Source: Yamagishiella unicocca (lineage: Eukaryota > Chlorophyta > Chlorophyceae > Chlamydomonadales > Volvocaceae). Taken from it: a stretch of DNA of 64,000 nt. The stretch is taken from the NCBI GenBank assembly GCA_003116995.1, contig BDSL01000051.1:186001-250000 (forward strand), read 5' to 3'. The notes beneath the pieces were generated by a model. It saw nothing but the letters and a program-made list of their open reading frames with translations. It was not told where the DNA came from and did no database searches. The position numbers were made by a program, and so were the translations under genes. Below are positions 31,517 to 44,603 of the stretch, in pieces (positions within the stretch are counted from its first letter, which is position 1; every line of letters starts with the position of its first letter).

Positions 31517-34500
31517 TCAGTGCTGCGCCCATTGGATGCTCTTGATGTCGACCCCTTCCTGCACCATCTCCCACAGCGGGCTCATCTCACGGAGCTTGTT
31601 CACGTGCGACACCGTCATGGAGATGGCGCGGTCGACCTCCTGTCGAGTCCAGGGGGGGCAGCGAGCAGAGGGGGCGGGATATGGGCCTAGTCGCGGCTTG
31701 GGTGGATTGCAAAAGTGGTGGCGCTGCGGGTAGTGGCTCCGAGCACTATCATCCAGGCAGGCAAGCATCCCTGGGGGAACGCCCCCACCGCCTACACAGC
31801 GTCCACGTGTCCCCACGTGGACCCCACACCGGGGTAAGTTGGGCCATCAGTGCGTCGGTGCCGCCCAAAACACACCAGACACCCCCTCACCCGCCCGCCC
31901 GGGTCTTCCTTGCAACCCACGCCCGTTACTGAACACGCGTTTCCACGCCACCCACCTCCTCGGTGGTGAAGCGCCCCAAGCCGTAGCGGATGCTCGTGTG
32001 CGCCAGCTCCTCCTCGACGCCCAGCGCGCGAAGCACGTAGGATGGCTCCAGGGAGGCGGACGTGCAGGCGGACCCGCTGCTCACGGCGATCTCCTGCAGC
32101 GGTTGGTGTGGAGTGCCGTACATACAATGGACAGGTGGCCGCCCCAACGGCCTCCCCACACAATCCGGCACTGCCTACCCGCACCCAGCCCCTCTGCTCC
32201 TCTCTCCCCGCTGGTCTCTGGGTTTCCTCGCCGACCCAAACCCAGCCGCATCCACCTGCTCGCGTTACCGTCCCTCACCACACGACAAGAGGCGGATGCC
32301 CCCTGGCAACCTGCTGCAGCCCCCCCAGACGGCAAGCGGGGCTATGCCGCTTCGGCAACAGCTCGCAGGGCCCTTTCATGCACCCCATACCGAGAAACCC
32401 GCGCCAAACGCCCTGCCCTGCCCTGCACCCCAAAGCGCAAACACACACATACCCACATACGCACATACCTAAACCCATTTCCTCAGTCATGCTACATTTC
32501 CCCCGTCACGTTACCGGTTCTTGTATGCAACCGCCCCCGCACCTTGAGGCCCATGATGAGCGACTCGCCCTCCACGTACGCAAAGGACAGGTTGAGGTTG
32601 CCTGCGTAGCGATGCGCCAGGTCGGCGGGACCGTTGAGCTCGACACCCTGTTGGGAGAGGGAAGGGGGGAGGAGCGGCGAGGGCAATCACCACCCGCGCA
32701 TGTTATCATCAGAGGACGTCATGGCGCAGTTTCTAGACGACCCCACCCACCCACCCACCCAGCCACCCACCCACCCAGCCACCCACCCACCCACCCACCC
32801 ACGCACCTGCAGGGGCAAACGAGTGTCCAAAACCTTTTCCTCCTATGTTCTACACTCTTGCGACCCGCGACCCACGGGTCTCCTCTCAACCCGCCCACCT
32901 GCATCTGCCTCGCATGACCCGCGACCCACGGGTCTCCTCTCACCCCCCCCCCACCTGCAGCTGGCTGGTGATCCCCAGGCGCAGCCGCTCCTCCAGCCTC
33001 GTCACGTGGCGCAGGTCGCTGTCCATCTCCCGCTGCGCCACCTCGCACGCAGCGCCCAGCCCCACCACCAGCGGGGTGGGCACGGTGCCCGACCGCAGCC
33101 CCCGCTCCTGGCCGCCGCCGCTCATGAGGGGGTCCAGACGCACCCGGGGCCGCCTGGGGAGGGTGTGGGGGGGTGAGGCGGCGGGAGAAGGGGGTGAGGC
33201 GGCGAGCAGTCAAATAAGGGGGGGGGGTGTAAAAATCGTTTTACGCAACGGGACAGGATAAGTGGGATAGTCAAATGAGGGGGTGGTGTCAAATGGGGGG
33301 GGGGTGCGGCAGGGAGTGCAGGTCGTGTTCGGACGGGCACGCCGCGAAAGATATTGAGGTGATCGAAACCGAGGGGACCCAACCAAGACGCAACCCACCG
33401 CGCCTCCGAAGCCCACGTCTTCGAAACCCCAACCCCTCTGGAATGCCACCCGCGGACGAGAGACCCCAAACGTCCGGAACCCGCCCGCCTGCTCCCAGCT
33501 CGCCTGCGCACATACAGGGCGCCCACCCCCTTGGGCCCGTAGATCTTGTGTCCGCTGATGGACATGAGGTCCACCTTGGAGGCGTTGACGTCGACTGGGA
33601 CCTTGCCCACGGCCTGGAGGGAGGGGTGGGAGGGGAGGGAGGGGAGGGGAGGAGGGGAGGGTGGAGGGAGGGAGGCGGAAGGTCAGCGCTACCGAGGCAT
33701 CGTCTGGGTCGCTCGGCGCCGCAGCGGCAACAGAAGTGGCGGCAGTGACAACAACAGTGACAGCAATGACAACAGTGACAGCAACAGCGGCAGTAGCAGC
33801 GATAGCGGCAGCAGCAGCAATAGCGGCAGTAGCAACAGTCGGCAATGGAAAGGGCAGCGATGCGTACAGGCAAACAGCCCACCTGCGCCCCGTCCGTGTG
33901 AAAGTAGACCCCCCTGGAGCGGCACAGCTCTCCGATCTCCTTGAGCGGTTGCACCACGCCGATCTCGTTGTTGATCGCCATCACGCTGACGAGCGCAGTG
34001 TCGGGCCTGATGGCGGCCTCCAGGGTGGCCATGTCCAGCAGGCCGTCGGGGCGGACCTTGGCGGGAGAGGGAGGAGGAGCGAGCGGGGGTGAGGAGAAGT
34101 GAGGAGGAAGAGCGAGGAGGAGTGGGGGGAGTAGGGCGAGGAGAGTTTACGGTAAGAGCATTTTACCACGGTCAGTGAGCGGAGAGGGCAGTCTGGGTGA
34201 CCTACGTGTGGATCCCGGCATGGGGTGGAGAGGGGTAGGAGGGGAGGCAGGGGACGAAAAATACGTACGAAAAACACACTAAAACTCGAAGATACCAACC
34301 GAAGGTCGGACCCCACGCGGCCCTGCACTGCTGCCTCCACGAACTTCCGCCTCCTTCGACGTACGGCATCCCTCACCGGCAAGTACGACACATCCCAGCC
34401 GCGCTGCTGCAGCCAGCGGCAGCTGTCCAACACGCACTTGTGCTCCGTCTGATGGTGGGAGGGGGGGGGAGGAGGGGGCAGGCGAGGAAACCGTCGGATG

Positions 34501-36878
34501 GGGGCCGTGTAAGGGAAAGTCCGTGTGCTAGGAGCCCTATTACTGATTTAGTACCGGGGGGGGAGAGAGGGTAAGGGGGCGGGCAGTAGGGGGTATGGGA
34601 CGGGCCCCAAGGCAGGACGTGGCCGTGGCCGACGGTACGGCAAGCAGGCGAGGCAATAGGGTCTGCTTTGCCTGAGATGTACCAACCGTAAAACTATCAC
34701 TGGACAGCGACCAACCGCTAACCAACCTCGCAAAGTACGTCCGGCAGGCACGAGCTTCCGTGGACTCCCGCTGGTGTGCTGTGAGCGACCCGTCCGGGCC
34801 CTCTGTCGCCCGCCTGCCCTGATCCCCCCGCCGCCGTGCCTGACGGAGCACAGACGCTTCGGACGCACAGACGGAGCACAGACGCGCTTCGGACTGGAGC
34901 CAGCGGCAGCTGTCCGAACCGAACCACGCGTATGCTCCAACGGGCGGGAGCGGGCGGGGAGGACGGGCCCGCTTGCGATGTGCCCCCAGCGACCTCCTTG
35001 CTCCTCCCTTGCTCCCCCCTTTGTCGGCCGTGGATTCGCGGATTATCTGTTATTCCCCCTAGCCCCACCTGCGTAGTGATGACGTGTTTCTTCTTGTCTT
35101 TTAGGTACATCGCCACCCCCTTAATGGCGGTGTTGTTGGACTCAGTGGCACCGCTCGTGAAGATGATCTCCTTGGCATCGGCGCCGATCAGCCGGGCGAT
35201 CTGGGTCAGGACGAGGGCCGAATTGGATTCATTCACGTCATTCACTCCATTTACTCAATACACTCCATTCGCTCAATCCGTGCAATTCGCTCAATCCGCA
35301 CGCTCCCCGAGCGGCGCCCGGGCCGCCGAATCGTGCCCATTCGCAACCACCTGCCCACCCTCCCACCCACGCATCTTCTCGCTACCCACATACCTTGGCG
35401 CGGGCTTCTTCCACCGCCTCCTCCGACTCCCAGCCGTAAAGATGCGTCCGCGAGTGCGGGTTGCCGAACTATGTATCGCGTTCCAGGGTTAAGAGTTTAG
35501 GACGGGAGGGGTGGTGGGGTGCGGGACCGGTGAGGGTGTTAGCGGGTTGCACAGGAGGTATCGTGGGGAAGGGACGGCTAATGGCTGCTGCTGCTACCGC
35601 CGATGGGAATTATGGGTGCGGAAATCACCAAAAAGACCGAAGGGACGCAGCTGGGGCAGCGAGATCTTGGGGCCGTGCCCTGACATGCTGTGCTGTTGTG
35701 TGCTGTGAGCGTTACGCTGTGTGGGGCCCCTCTGCCGCCTTTAAGCCTCCGTCCTAGGCCCCCCATGTCGTGTAACAGGGTTTGTCCATGTCGTGTCACC
35801 GGGCCTTTATGCGACGGCCCCCCCCGCCGGCTCACCTGCTCCGTCATGAAGGGCATCATGGCGTCAATGACCCGTGGGTCCATGGGGGTGGTCGCCTGCA
35901 TGTCCAGGTACAGCGGCACGCCGCGCAGCGAAATGCCCTTCTTCTCAATCACCGACGAGCTTGCTGTGGGTGTGGGGGGAGGGGAAGGCAGCCAGGGTTT
36001 GGGTTTTACCGTGGGGCCACGGCAGGGAGTTGGGGGCAGGTCGGGTTGGAGGGCAGGTCGGGTTGGAGGAAAGCGAAGGCTTTGAGTTCGGAGGGTTGGC
36101 GGAGTGATAAGAATGTCTCTGACACTATGCCCGGTCGTGTGCGGTGACAGGGTAGGGGTGATTGAACACCCCCCGGGCCATATGTCATCGACCAAGCAAC
36201 TGGGGGGTTGCAAAAAAGGGAACTGGGAGGAATGGTCGAGAGGGGAAGAGTCGCTGCGTCCCCCTCAGCCGCGCGTAAGACCCTATCTGGGAACACCTTC
36301 GCACGGGTACGCGCAATTGTATTTGCATATGTCTGTGTGTGCGGGTTGTTGTGGTTTTGCACGCGTGTGTTGTGGTGCCATGTTGCGATGCGTCGCACAG
36401 TGAAGAGGGTCGTGCAGGATGTGCTCACAAGCGGGTGAGAGCAAGGATATGGAGCCTATGTGCAGGGGATGTGGGTTGGCGGGTACGCACATGGAGGTAG
36501 CGGGGAGGGAAGGGGAGGGACGAGGAGGCGTGGTCCAGCACTGATCACACAAAGCGCGCAGATCACCAACTTGCAGTCCAGTCAGGTTGGGCAGCCGGGC
36601 TTATGGAGATGCATTATGATGGTCACGGCTGACCACACCGCTTCTTGCCATATGCTTCGCACGTCCGCGCACCATCGGCCAAGGAATTGGCCAGCCCAGT
36701 CGTCTGATGACGCCTAGATAATTCATGCATGGCCAAAAGATCGACCCATACCTGACTCCCCGTCCTCGACGGGCTGCGGGGCGGCGGAAAAGCCGCGCAA
36801 CGCAACAGAAGCCTGGCCGGCCACTGCGGGAAGCAACCGCCCATACTGCAGAAGCTGATTACTAACGCGCTGAAGCAT
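31517..36878 (-). CDS. NFS1: Mitochondrial cysteine desulfurase
   Basis: PLP enzyme that removes sulfur from cysteine to feed mitochondrial Fe-S cluster assembly, working with ISD11 and the scaffold ISU. Eleven exons, all phases consistent: 36878-36752, 35963-35836, 35468-35394, 35200-35069, 34448-34377, 34056-33883, 33613-33504, 33153-32955, 32647-32543, 32093-31956, 31639-31517; 460 residues (human 457). Exon 1 is a classical mitochondrial presequence ([20 protein letters not shown], then a cleavage-like RGFSAA). Then [26 protein letters not shown], the PLP-binding lysine in [31 protein letters not shown], the catalytic cysteine in [14 protein letters not shown], and the conserved end [20 protein letters not shown]. 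The exon ending at 33504 uses a GC donor. The gene is divergent from the potassium channel. Confidence 0.97.
32738..32806. repeat. CCCA-rich microsatellite in NFS1 intron
   Basis: Repeated CCCACCCA/GCCACCCA units in the intron between exons 8 and 9. Confidence 0.93.
33724..33842. repeat. Trinucleotide-rich tract in NFS1 intron
   Basis: Interrupted AGC/AGT/GGC/ACA trinucleotide repeats in the intron between exons 6 and 7, just after the exon 6 donor in transcript sense. Confidence 0.85.
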
Positions 36879-37442
36879 GATACTGGTTTATACGGAAGAG
36901 AAAGAAGCAGCCGAGCTTGAAGGCTTCGCGTTGGAGGATTAGCTCAACGTTGCATGTCCAACTAGACAAGGCTTGCGATCAAATTAGCAATAACGATTAT
37001 GCTAGGTCATCACCCTTACTTCGACCCAATTAACAAGGACACCATGATTATTGCGTCGTACAACCTGTTTCTGTTTGCAAGTAAGGTGCCAAGTCAGTTG
37101 GCCGACATGCGCTTATAATGTGGCGATCATACGGCCTTTGTATAGTAGCAGCGGCGACGCTTGAATTGTGCCCGAGGCGTGAGAGTATTGCCTAGCAAGC
37201 ACAATACGTTAGTCGGCTACCTATTGTTTGTACACCCAATTGGGGCCGCAGCCAGCAACCTGTGGCATATATCTATACATCAATGCCTGCGGCCAAACTG
37301 ATTCTTACACTTGTTCCTATTTTAAACCGTGACTCAAGCGACCGGCCGGAACAGCCGACTAGCACAACTTCTTGTTTATAGCCGTAGGACGCGTTATAGA
37401 AGTACTGGACATAAATTATTTGGCGGCGCAAGGTTGAGGCAT
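36879..37442. promoter_or_regulatory. Divergent promoter region, NFS1 / potassium channel
   Basis: About 560 bp of comparatively AT-rich sequence between the NFS1 start and the proposed channel start. It must contain the NFS1 promoter; the right boundary depends on the tentative first channel exon. No specific element recognised. Confidence 0.5.
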
Positions 37443-40400
37443 ATGCTTGCCAATTGCGGATTTCGTCGCGAAGACGCCTCGCGAATATCATGGCTGGTGA
37501 GGTTGTTAATGCTTGCATCATAAACCCTCCTTTTGTAAAGCACCATCGCGTGTCGGAGTTTCCAGCTTTGTACCCGACCCCAATCCCTCCTCGACATCCG
37601 CACCGCACCAAACATTCCCGCGATACACATCGCAACTGCGCTCCCCCCTTTCACCTTTCCAACCCCGCCACATCCCTCCTTTCGAAAAACAGCAATGGTA
37701 CCAGTACAAGTTCAATCGGTCCATTCTGCGCCTCGTCGTCGAGGTGGGTGATTTGGCCGTTGGGGAACGACTGCATGCGCAGCCCTACCGCTCCTTAGCC
37801 CTGCATACAGAGTCCGCTTTGAGGATCGCTATTGCGGGACCCAAATTATTGGACGGACGGCTTGATCAGCTCGCTTTACTCGCGTAGTACTTGACTGCCG
37901 GAACGCATTCCATTCCGTTCCACTGTGCACTAGTTCGGCTTCATAGGGGAGCTGGAGGGATAAAGAAAGTTCTTGAAGACGAGGGCGACACGAAATCACT
38001 GCGGTATCCGCACTGCTATTCATTCAACCCATTCCGGTCCGCAAACCCGTCCTTATCTTGACTACAGCGCTCCGCCCCCGCCCCCGCCCCTCTTCCCCCC
38101 ATCCCTCTCACCCCCGCCCCTCGCACCCCCGCCCCTCGCACCCCCGCCCCCTACCAGGCCGTCAACACACTCATGTCGGTCGTTTCAGTGTCGGTCTACG
38201 TGTACGACACGTACATCACCATCAACAACGTCGCTCGCGTGACGTATTTTATTTGCTCGTGCACGTTTTCCGTCGAGTACGTCGCCAAGCTCCTGGCGGC
38301 CACAGATAAGCTGCGCTACCTATTCTGGGACTGGTCACTCATTGACATGTCGACCATTATTTACGGCTTCATCTACTTCGCATCCACAAGTTTAAGCGCC
38401 GGATTTGGATTCATCCGGCTGCTGCGAATCATCCAGGTGGGGTAGTGGCTGGGTGACAGGGTTTGGAAGTACATGAGGCCACGGGGCTAATCGGGGCGAC
38501 AGCCAACCCTGGAGCCTTCAAACCCTACCCACATCCCGCCATTATGACCTACCTGGGTTGTCGCCGCGGGGCCCCCCAAACACACACGTAGGTGGTGCGG
38601 TTGTGCAAAGCCGTCACGTCCGTCGTACTGCAGTACAGTCGCCGTACATCGCAGCCCATGCAGCTGGAGTTCGTACGGCGCAGCTCCGACCTGGCAGTGA
38701 CGCTGGTGGCCGTGGTCTTCATATCGGGCTGTGTCTTCTACGAGCTGGAGGTGGTGAGAACCGAGTTGGGAGCGGCACCCTGGGCGGCTGGGCAGGGCAT
38801 GTGATTTGGGCTACTGGGAAAATCCCGAAAGCGTTGCCTGGGTGGATAGCTCCTTGGGGTGGCAACCTGATGTCCCCAACCGTCTGCGGCATCTACCGGT
38901 AGCTAGTCGATAGCTGACCGCCGTCCAGATGAGACAGATGAACCTCTGCTTTGCTTGCGAGACGGGGCGGCCTGGACTCACTCGCCGGCCTCACGCCGGC
39001 TGCAGGCAACCACCACAACGGCCGCCCCGCCCCGCACCGCCCCGCACCGTATGACTAAAACGCGTTTCTACGCTGCCCATTCTCCCTGGCTTGCCTCCTC
39101 CTGCTGCCCTGCAAGCAGGCCCGGCAGGACCTGGAGCTGCACAACGCCATCTACTGGTCGTGCGTCACCATCGCCACTATCGGCTACGGGGACTATGCGC
39201 CCGAGACTGTGGCTGGGCAGCTGTGAGCACAGCGCGGGTGCAAGTGCGGGGTGCAAGTGCCGGGTGCAAGTGCAATTTCGCGTAGGCAAGAGGCAGCAGT
39301 CAACGTGAGGCTGAAGCCTCCCTCCTAGCTCCCGACCCAATTCGTCGGCGTGTAGATACCGGTGTGTGTATTGTCCGGTGTGTCGGGCTCTTATCTGTTC
39401 GGGCCCCGCCCCGCCTCCTGCGCCTGCGCCTGCCCTACCTCACCCCGCCCCGCCCCGCTCCGGCAATCCCCTGCCCGCTCCTCCTACTGCGCCCAGGCTC
39501 TTCCCGCTCATCATCGTCGTCATCATTCTGGTCCTCCCACGGAAGATCTCCGACCTCTTCGAGGTCATGCAAGTACGTCTTAGCGCGCGACCCAGCGCGC
39601 CGCCTTGCACCCTTAGGTCGCCACACCTAGCTGGCTCGGGCTGTTGCAGCCCAGGCTGCGGGAAGTTCTCGGCTGCTGCCACAAAGTAACGCGGGGTTTT
39701 GCAGCCCGGGCTGCGGGAAGTCCTCCGCTGCTGCTGCGGCACAGCAAGGCACAGGCTGGGGAGCGGAGGGGACGTAGCCGCCAGGGCCAGGGCGGTGGTC
39801 CTCGGGTTATCTGGGGACTTCGATGTTTTGCTGGGGGGCTGAACCATTCATCGCCTTTCCTTTCGGTGCAGCTCTTTGCCGTGAAGTCGGAGCGATGCCA
39901 ACTGCGCTGCCCCTGTCCCTGCCGCCCGCGCCTCGCAGAGCTTCAGCCGCTTTACTCGTCGCTCGCACCGCTCGCACCGCTTCGGCCTGCACGTCATCCT
40001 GACCGGCCACGTCAACCCACTGTCCGCCCAGACCTTCATTGGGGAGTTCTACCACCAGGGCAGGGGGTACCAGGTGGGGGAGGGTTTAAGGCGGCAGGGG
40101 GAGAGGCTTTTTGGCGGCTGAGGCTGCAGGGGGGAGGTGGCCGTGTGCGGGTTTGAGGGGCGATGGGGTCCCATCTCCCACGATCTCGCGGTGACGAGTG
40201 AGGAGCAAGGAGCTGCTGGAGGCGCACACGGCCTCTCTAGACGCCCCATATGCAGCTTGTGCTGTCATGATGAACCTGCTTGGTCCCCTGCTCGAGCCTG
40301 CATCCGCGCGTGAGCCGCTGCCCCACCCCCAGCCCCTTCCTTGGCTGCCAACCCTTACACGCACCAGCACCCGCACGCGTAACCCCGTGTTCCCATGCCG

Positions 40401-43400
40401 GCTCCCCCCTCCCCTTCCTCTCACCCTCCCCCCCTCCCCCTGGACCATCACCTTCACCGCCCTCGGTTTGTCGGCCGTGGATTCGCGGATTTTTCTTCTC
40501 AAACCCCCCACCCCAACCCAGTTCTCCAGCATGCATCTCAAAACGTCTGTTCTAAACGGTTTTTCCTGGCATCCACGTGTCTTCCTCTCACCCCCTCCCA
40601 CCCCACGTGTCTTCCTCTCACCCCCTCCCACCCCACGTGTCTTCCTCTCACCCCCTCCCACCCCACGTGTCTTCCTCTCACCCCCTACCACCCCACGTGT
40701 CTTCCTCTCACCCCCTCCCACCCCACGTGTCTTCCTCTCACCCCCTCCCACCCCACGTGTCTTCCTCTCACCCCCTCCCCCCCCCTCCAGGAGCTGGACA
40801 TGGTGGTGCTGTGCCCGCACGACCCCGCCCCGCAGCTGGTCATCACGATGAACAACCCGCGCTGGGAGCGGCGGGTCAAGTACCTCAACGGCTCGCCCTT
40901 CCACGCAGAGGTCGGGGCTGTGGGACCCCGCGGGTGGGGGGCAGCTGGACGGGGCGTCGCGCGGCGGGGTGCAGGTTTTGAGTTGGTGACAAGCACAGAG
41001 ACTGCGCCAGGAACGCAGCAGCGGCACAGCGTTGGATCCGAACGGCCAACGGCTTCCCCTTTCCCTCCCGACAACCTTCCCTCGAACCCCTGGTACGCTT
41101 GCCCCACCTCCTCCTCCTCCTGCCGCTACCGCCACCACCACTCGCGCGCAGGACCTGGCCCGCGCTGATGCCGGCCGCGCCCTGGCCGTGTTCGTCCTGG
41201 CCAACAAGTACGCTGCAGACCCCGCAGCCGAGGACGGGCGCACCCTGCTGGCGGTGCTGGCTATCGCTCAGTTCCTGCGCCAGTTCGGCAGCCCCGAGGA
41301 CCTGCCGCCGCCGCGGGTGCTCAGCTGGAGCACCACCAGCTGGAAGGGGCGACACAACCAGGTTGGTTGGGTGGTTGGGGGGATTTGATAAAATAATCCG
41401 CGAGGAGAATCGAGAGGAGCAGGCGGGAAAGCACCCGGTGAAGGGAGGCGTAGGAGAGCGCCGGGGCGAGGGCTCCCGTAACCTATCGGGGTTTCGGAGG
41501 ACGTCGTACGACACACAAAGCACGCGGGCCCCCATACGGTACGTCCTGCGGGCATGCCATGCCTCTCGTCCATGAGCCATGCCCCGCCCCTAGAGCCCCG
41601 CCCCTGCTAGTTACCGGGTGGTACCATCCCTGGCCCTCTCTAGGTCTTCACGACCTCCCTGCCCCTGGGCCCCCCTCACTCCTGTTCTAAACGGTTTTTT
41701 CGGGCATCCACGGGTCTTCCTCAAACCCCTCGCTCCTGCCTGCCTTCCTTCCTCCCTGCCCCTGGGCCCCCCTCGCTCCTGCCTTCCTTCCTGCCTCCCT
41801 GCAGGCCGCCTCCTCCGGCCACCCGCACATCATCGCGCAGTTCCTGCTGAACGAGACGCTGGACAACGCCATCGCGCTGCTGCAGACGGGAGCGCACCAC
41901 CCGCCGGAGATGGGGCTCATACCGCTCAACGTCAGCCCCTTCCCAATGTGAGGGGCGGTGGTTCCGGAGCCGCTGAGTTACCCTATTTACCCTGGACCCG
42001 GCCTTGAAGGACCCCCGGGTGGCGGAAAGAGGCGCGAGGGGTGGTGGTGGGGTCGTGGGGTTTTCCTTGCAACCCCCTCCGTTTTCTAATCGGTTCTACT
42101 TCCCGATGCCAAAGTTTCCACTCATTCCCCCCTCCCCGGTCTTCTCTCTTCCTCCCCGCAGCTGCGTGGGTAGCCTGCGCGCCGCCCTCCTGGGTTCCTC
42201 GCTGCACACCCCGGGGCTCATCACCCTCATCTGCAACCTGTGCATCAGCTGCAGCCTGGAGCGCAAGAAATCGTTCCGGCGGAGGGAGGACGTGTCAATG
42301 GTGGGCTGGGGCAGGGGCATGTGTGGGGGGGGACAGGGGCATGTGGGAGGAGCAGGGGCATGTAGGAGGGGCATGTAGGAGGGGCAGGGGGCCGGTGGGA
42401 TGGATGCAACAGCACGCAAGTCGGGCGGCCGCGGTGGTGGCGGTGACCTTGGGGCTGGAAGACAGCGGTCGGCGTGAGGGGCCGTCGCTGCCCGCGGGGA
42501 TGGTCTGCCGTGTCGCCACCTCCCCGGCAGCTTACAACCTCCTCCGCGCACCCGCCCAGCCGCATGCAATGCACCTAACGCCGCAAGCCAATTATCTGCT
42601 GCTACCCCCCACTCCCCCTCCAGCTCACCAACTGCGGCTGGCTGTCCGAGTACCTCAAGGGAGCCTCCGTGGGGATTTACGACGTGTCCTTCCCGAAGGC
42701 ACGTCCCCCTGCACTGACAGGCCGCTGCTAGGCCGGCTTCACGCGGCTGGGCTCGCGTCTGCGGCAGCTCGGCCCCGTTCTTACCTGAGCCGAACAGTGA
42801 AGTCTCTTGTGGAATAGCACATCCCGCTACTCCAGCTGGCGCTCTGCGCCATGTGGGCATTCTTAGCGCTGCTGGATGTCCGTGTCGCTCCCAGGAGCGC
42901 CAGTGCGGGCTCCAGGGGGGCCCTGGGAGCGCCAGTGCGGGCTCCAGGGGGGGCCTGGGAGCGCCAGTGCGGGCTCCAGGGGGGGCCTGGGAGCGCCAGT
43001 GCGGGCTCCAGGGGGGGCCTGGGAGCGCCAGTGCGGGCTCCAGGGGGGGCCTGGGAGCGCCAGTGCGGGCTCCAGGGGGGGCCTGGGAGCGCCAGTGCGG
43101 GCTCCAGGGGGGGCCTGGGAGCGCCAGTGCGGGCTCCAGGGGGGGCCTGGGAGCGCCAGTGCGGGCTCCAGGGGGGCCCTGGGAGCGCGACGAGAGCGTG
43201 ACTGACATCCCTAGCGCCAAGGATGTCCACATGGCGCAGGACGCGCTATTCCACAACGATATCCTTCCCGGGCAACCCCCAGGCGCGCGCGCCTGGCCCA
43301 CCCTGCGCCGCACGAAACGTTTCCTTGCGTCGCGCGGGGTCCTCGCTTCATGTCGTCTCGCCGCGGCCGATTTAACTTAGCCGCCAAAGGTCAACTTACG

Positions 43401-44572
43401 ACCTTCGGCTTTAGTATCCCCAACCCAGTCCTACAGCATGCATCTCAAAACAACGGTTTTTTCTGGCATCCACGGGTCTTCCTCAACCCTACGCCGCACA
43501 GCACATGCCGTAGCTAGTCCCCAGCCGCAGTGCCACGCACCTGGTGGTTGCAGGGTTGCAGTCACTGGACCCAGGTTGCAGTCACTGGACCCACGTTGCA
43601 GTCACTGGACCCACGTTGCAGTCACTGGACCCAGGTTGCAGTCACTGGACCCAGGTTGCAGTCACTGGACCCAGGTTGCAGTCACTGGACCCAGGTTGCA
43701 GTCACTGGACCCAGGTTGCAGTCACTGGACCCAGGTTGCAGTCACTGGACCCACGTTGCAGTCACTGGACCCAGGTTGCAGTCACTGGACCCAGGTTGCA
43801 GTCACTGGACCCAGGTTGCAGTCACTGGACCCAGGTTGCAGTCACTGGACCCAGGTTGCAGTCACTGGACCCAGGTTGCAGTCACTGGACCCAGGTTGCA
43901 GTCACTGGACCCAGGTTGCAGTCACTGGACCCAGTACACGCGCTCCTTGTGCCTTGCACCTCGCACCCTGCCCCCTCCCACCCGCAGCACTACTGGGGCT
44001 GTACCTTCCAGCAGGCGGCTCTGCAGCTGTGGCGCGAGGAGCAGGTCATCCTCATCGGCCTGCGCTTCCCGTGCCACGATGACCCGGAGCAGTGGTGCGG
44101 AGGACGGGGGGACCGGAGCAATGGCTCGGAGGTCGGGGGCCCGGAGCAGTGGTGCGGAGGACCGGGAGACCGGAGCCGTGTAACCCACAGCTGAGCCCGC
44201 TAACCACCTGCTCCGACGGGACCGTGTTCGCATGTTTCTCTGGCCGGTCCTGTCGTTGGGTAGCTCTGTTGTCTAACGAGAATTACCGTTACCAGATACC
44301 GTTACATATGTTGCCTCCCGTGGTGGTCCGGAACAACAGGTTTGACGTCAAGCTGGCGCCGCTGGCGCAGCCGCAGCAGCTGCACCCAGAGGGCGACGAG
44401 CAGGTGCCCGCTGCTGCCGCATGTGCTGCTGACAAGGTCAAGGGCGGAGGCGCGGCGGGTGAGGCGCGGCCTCCCGACTCCAGCCTGGTGATCGACCAGC
44501 ACACGGTGGGCTACATCCTCAGCGACGACGCGCTGGTGCTGGGGAGCGCCGCGCGCGGCTTCATTGACGTGA

Positions 44573-44603
<31 letters not shown>

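Noticed and set aside
39862..39938. Channel exon starting at LFAVKSERCQ (after GGTGCAG)
   Set aside because: That frame does not lead into HVILTGHV. The acceptor at 39938 gives SFSRFTRRSHRSHRFGLHVI, which fits the start of RCK1.
40074..40790. Coding exon made of RVFLSPPPTP repeats in the channel
   Set aside because: The frame comes from the 30-bp array. RCK1 joins GRGYQ at 40073 directly to ELDMVV at 40791 in phase.
42096..43380. Frames of 400 and 175 codons on opposite strands with GAPRPPLEPALALPG or GSRGGLGAPVRAPG repeats
   Set aside because: They come from the 32-bp array in the same intron plus mirror frames of real exons.
43438..44183. Repeat protein of SHWTQVAVTGPRLQSLDP type
   Set aside because: This is the 20-bp array read in frame. 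It lies in the channel intron before the acceptor at 43987.
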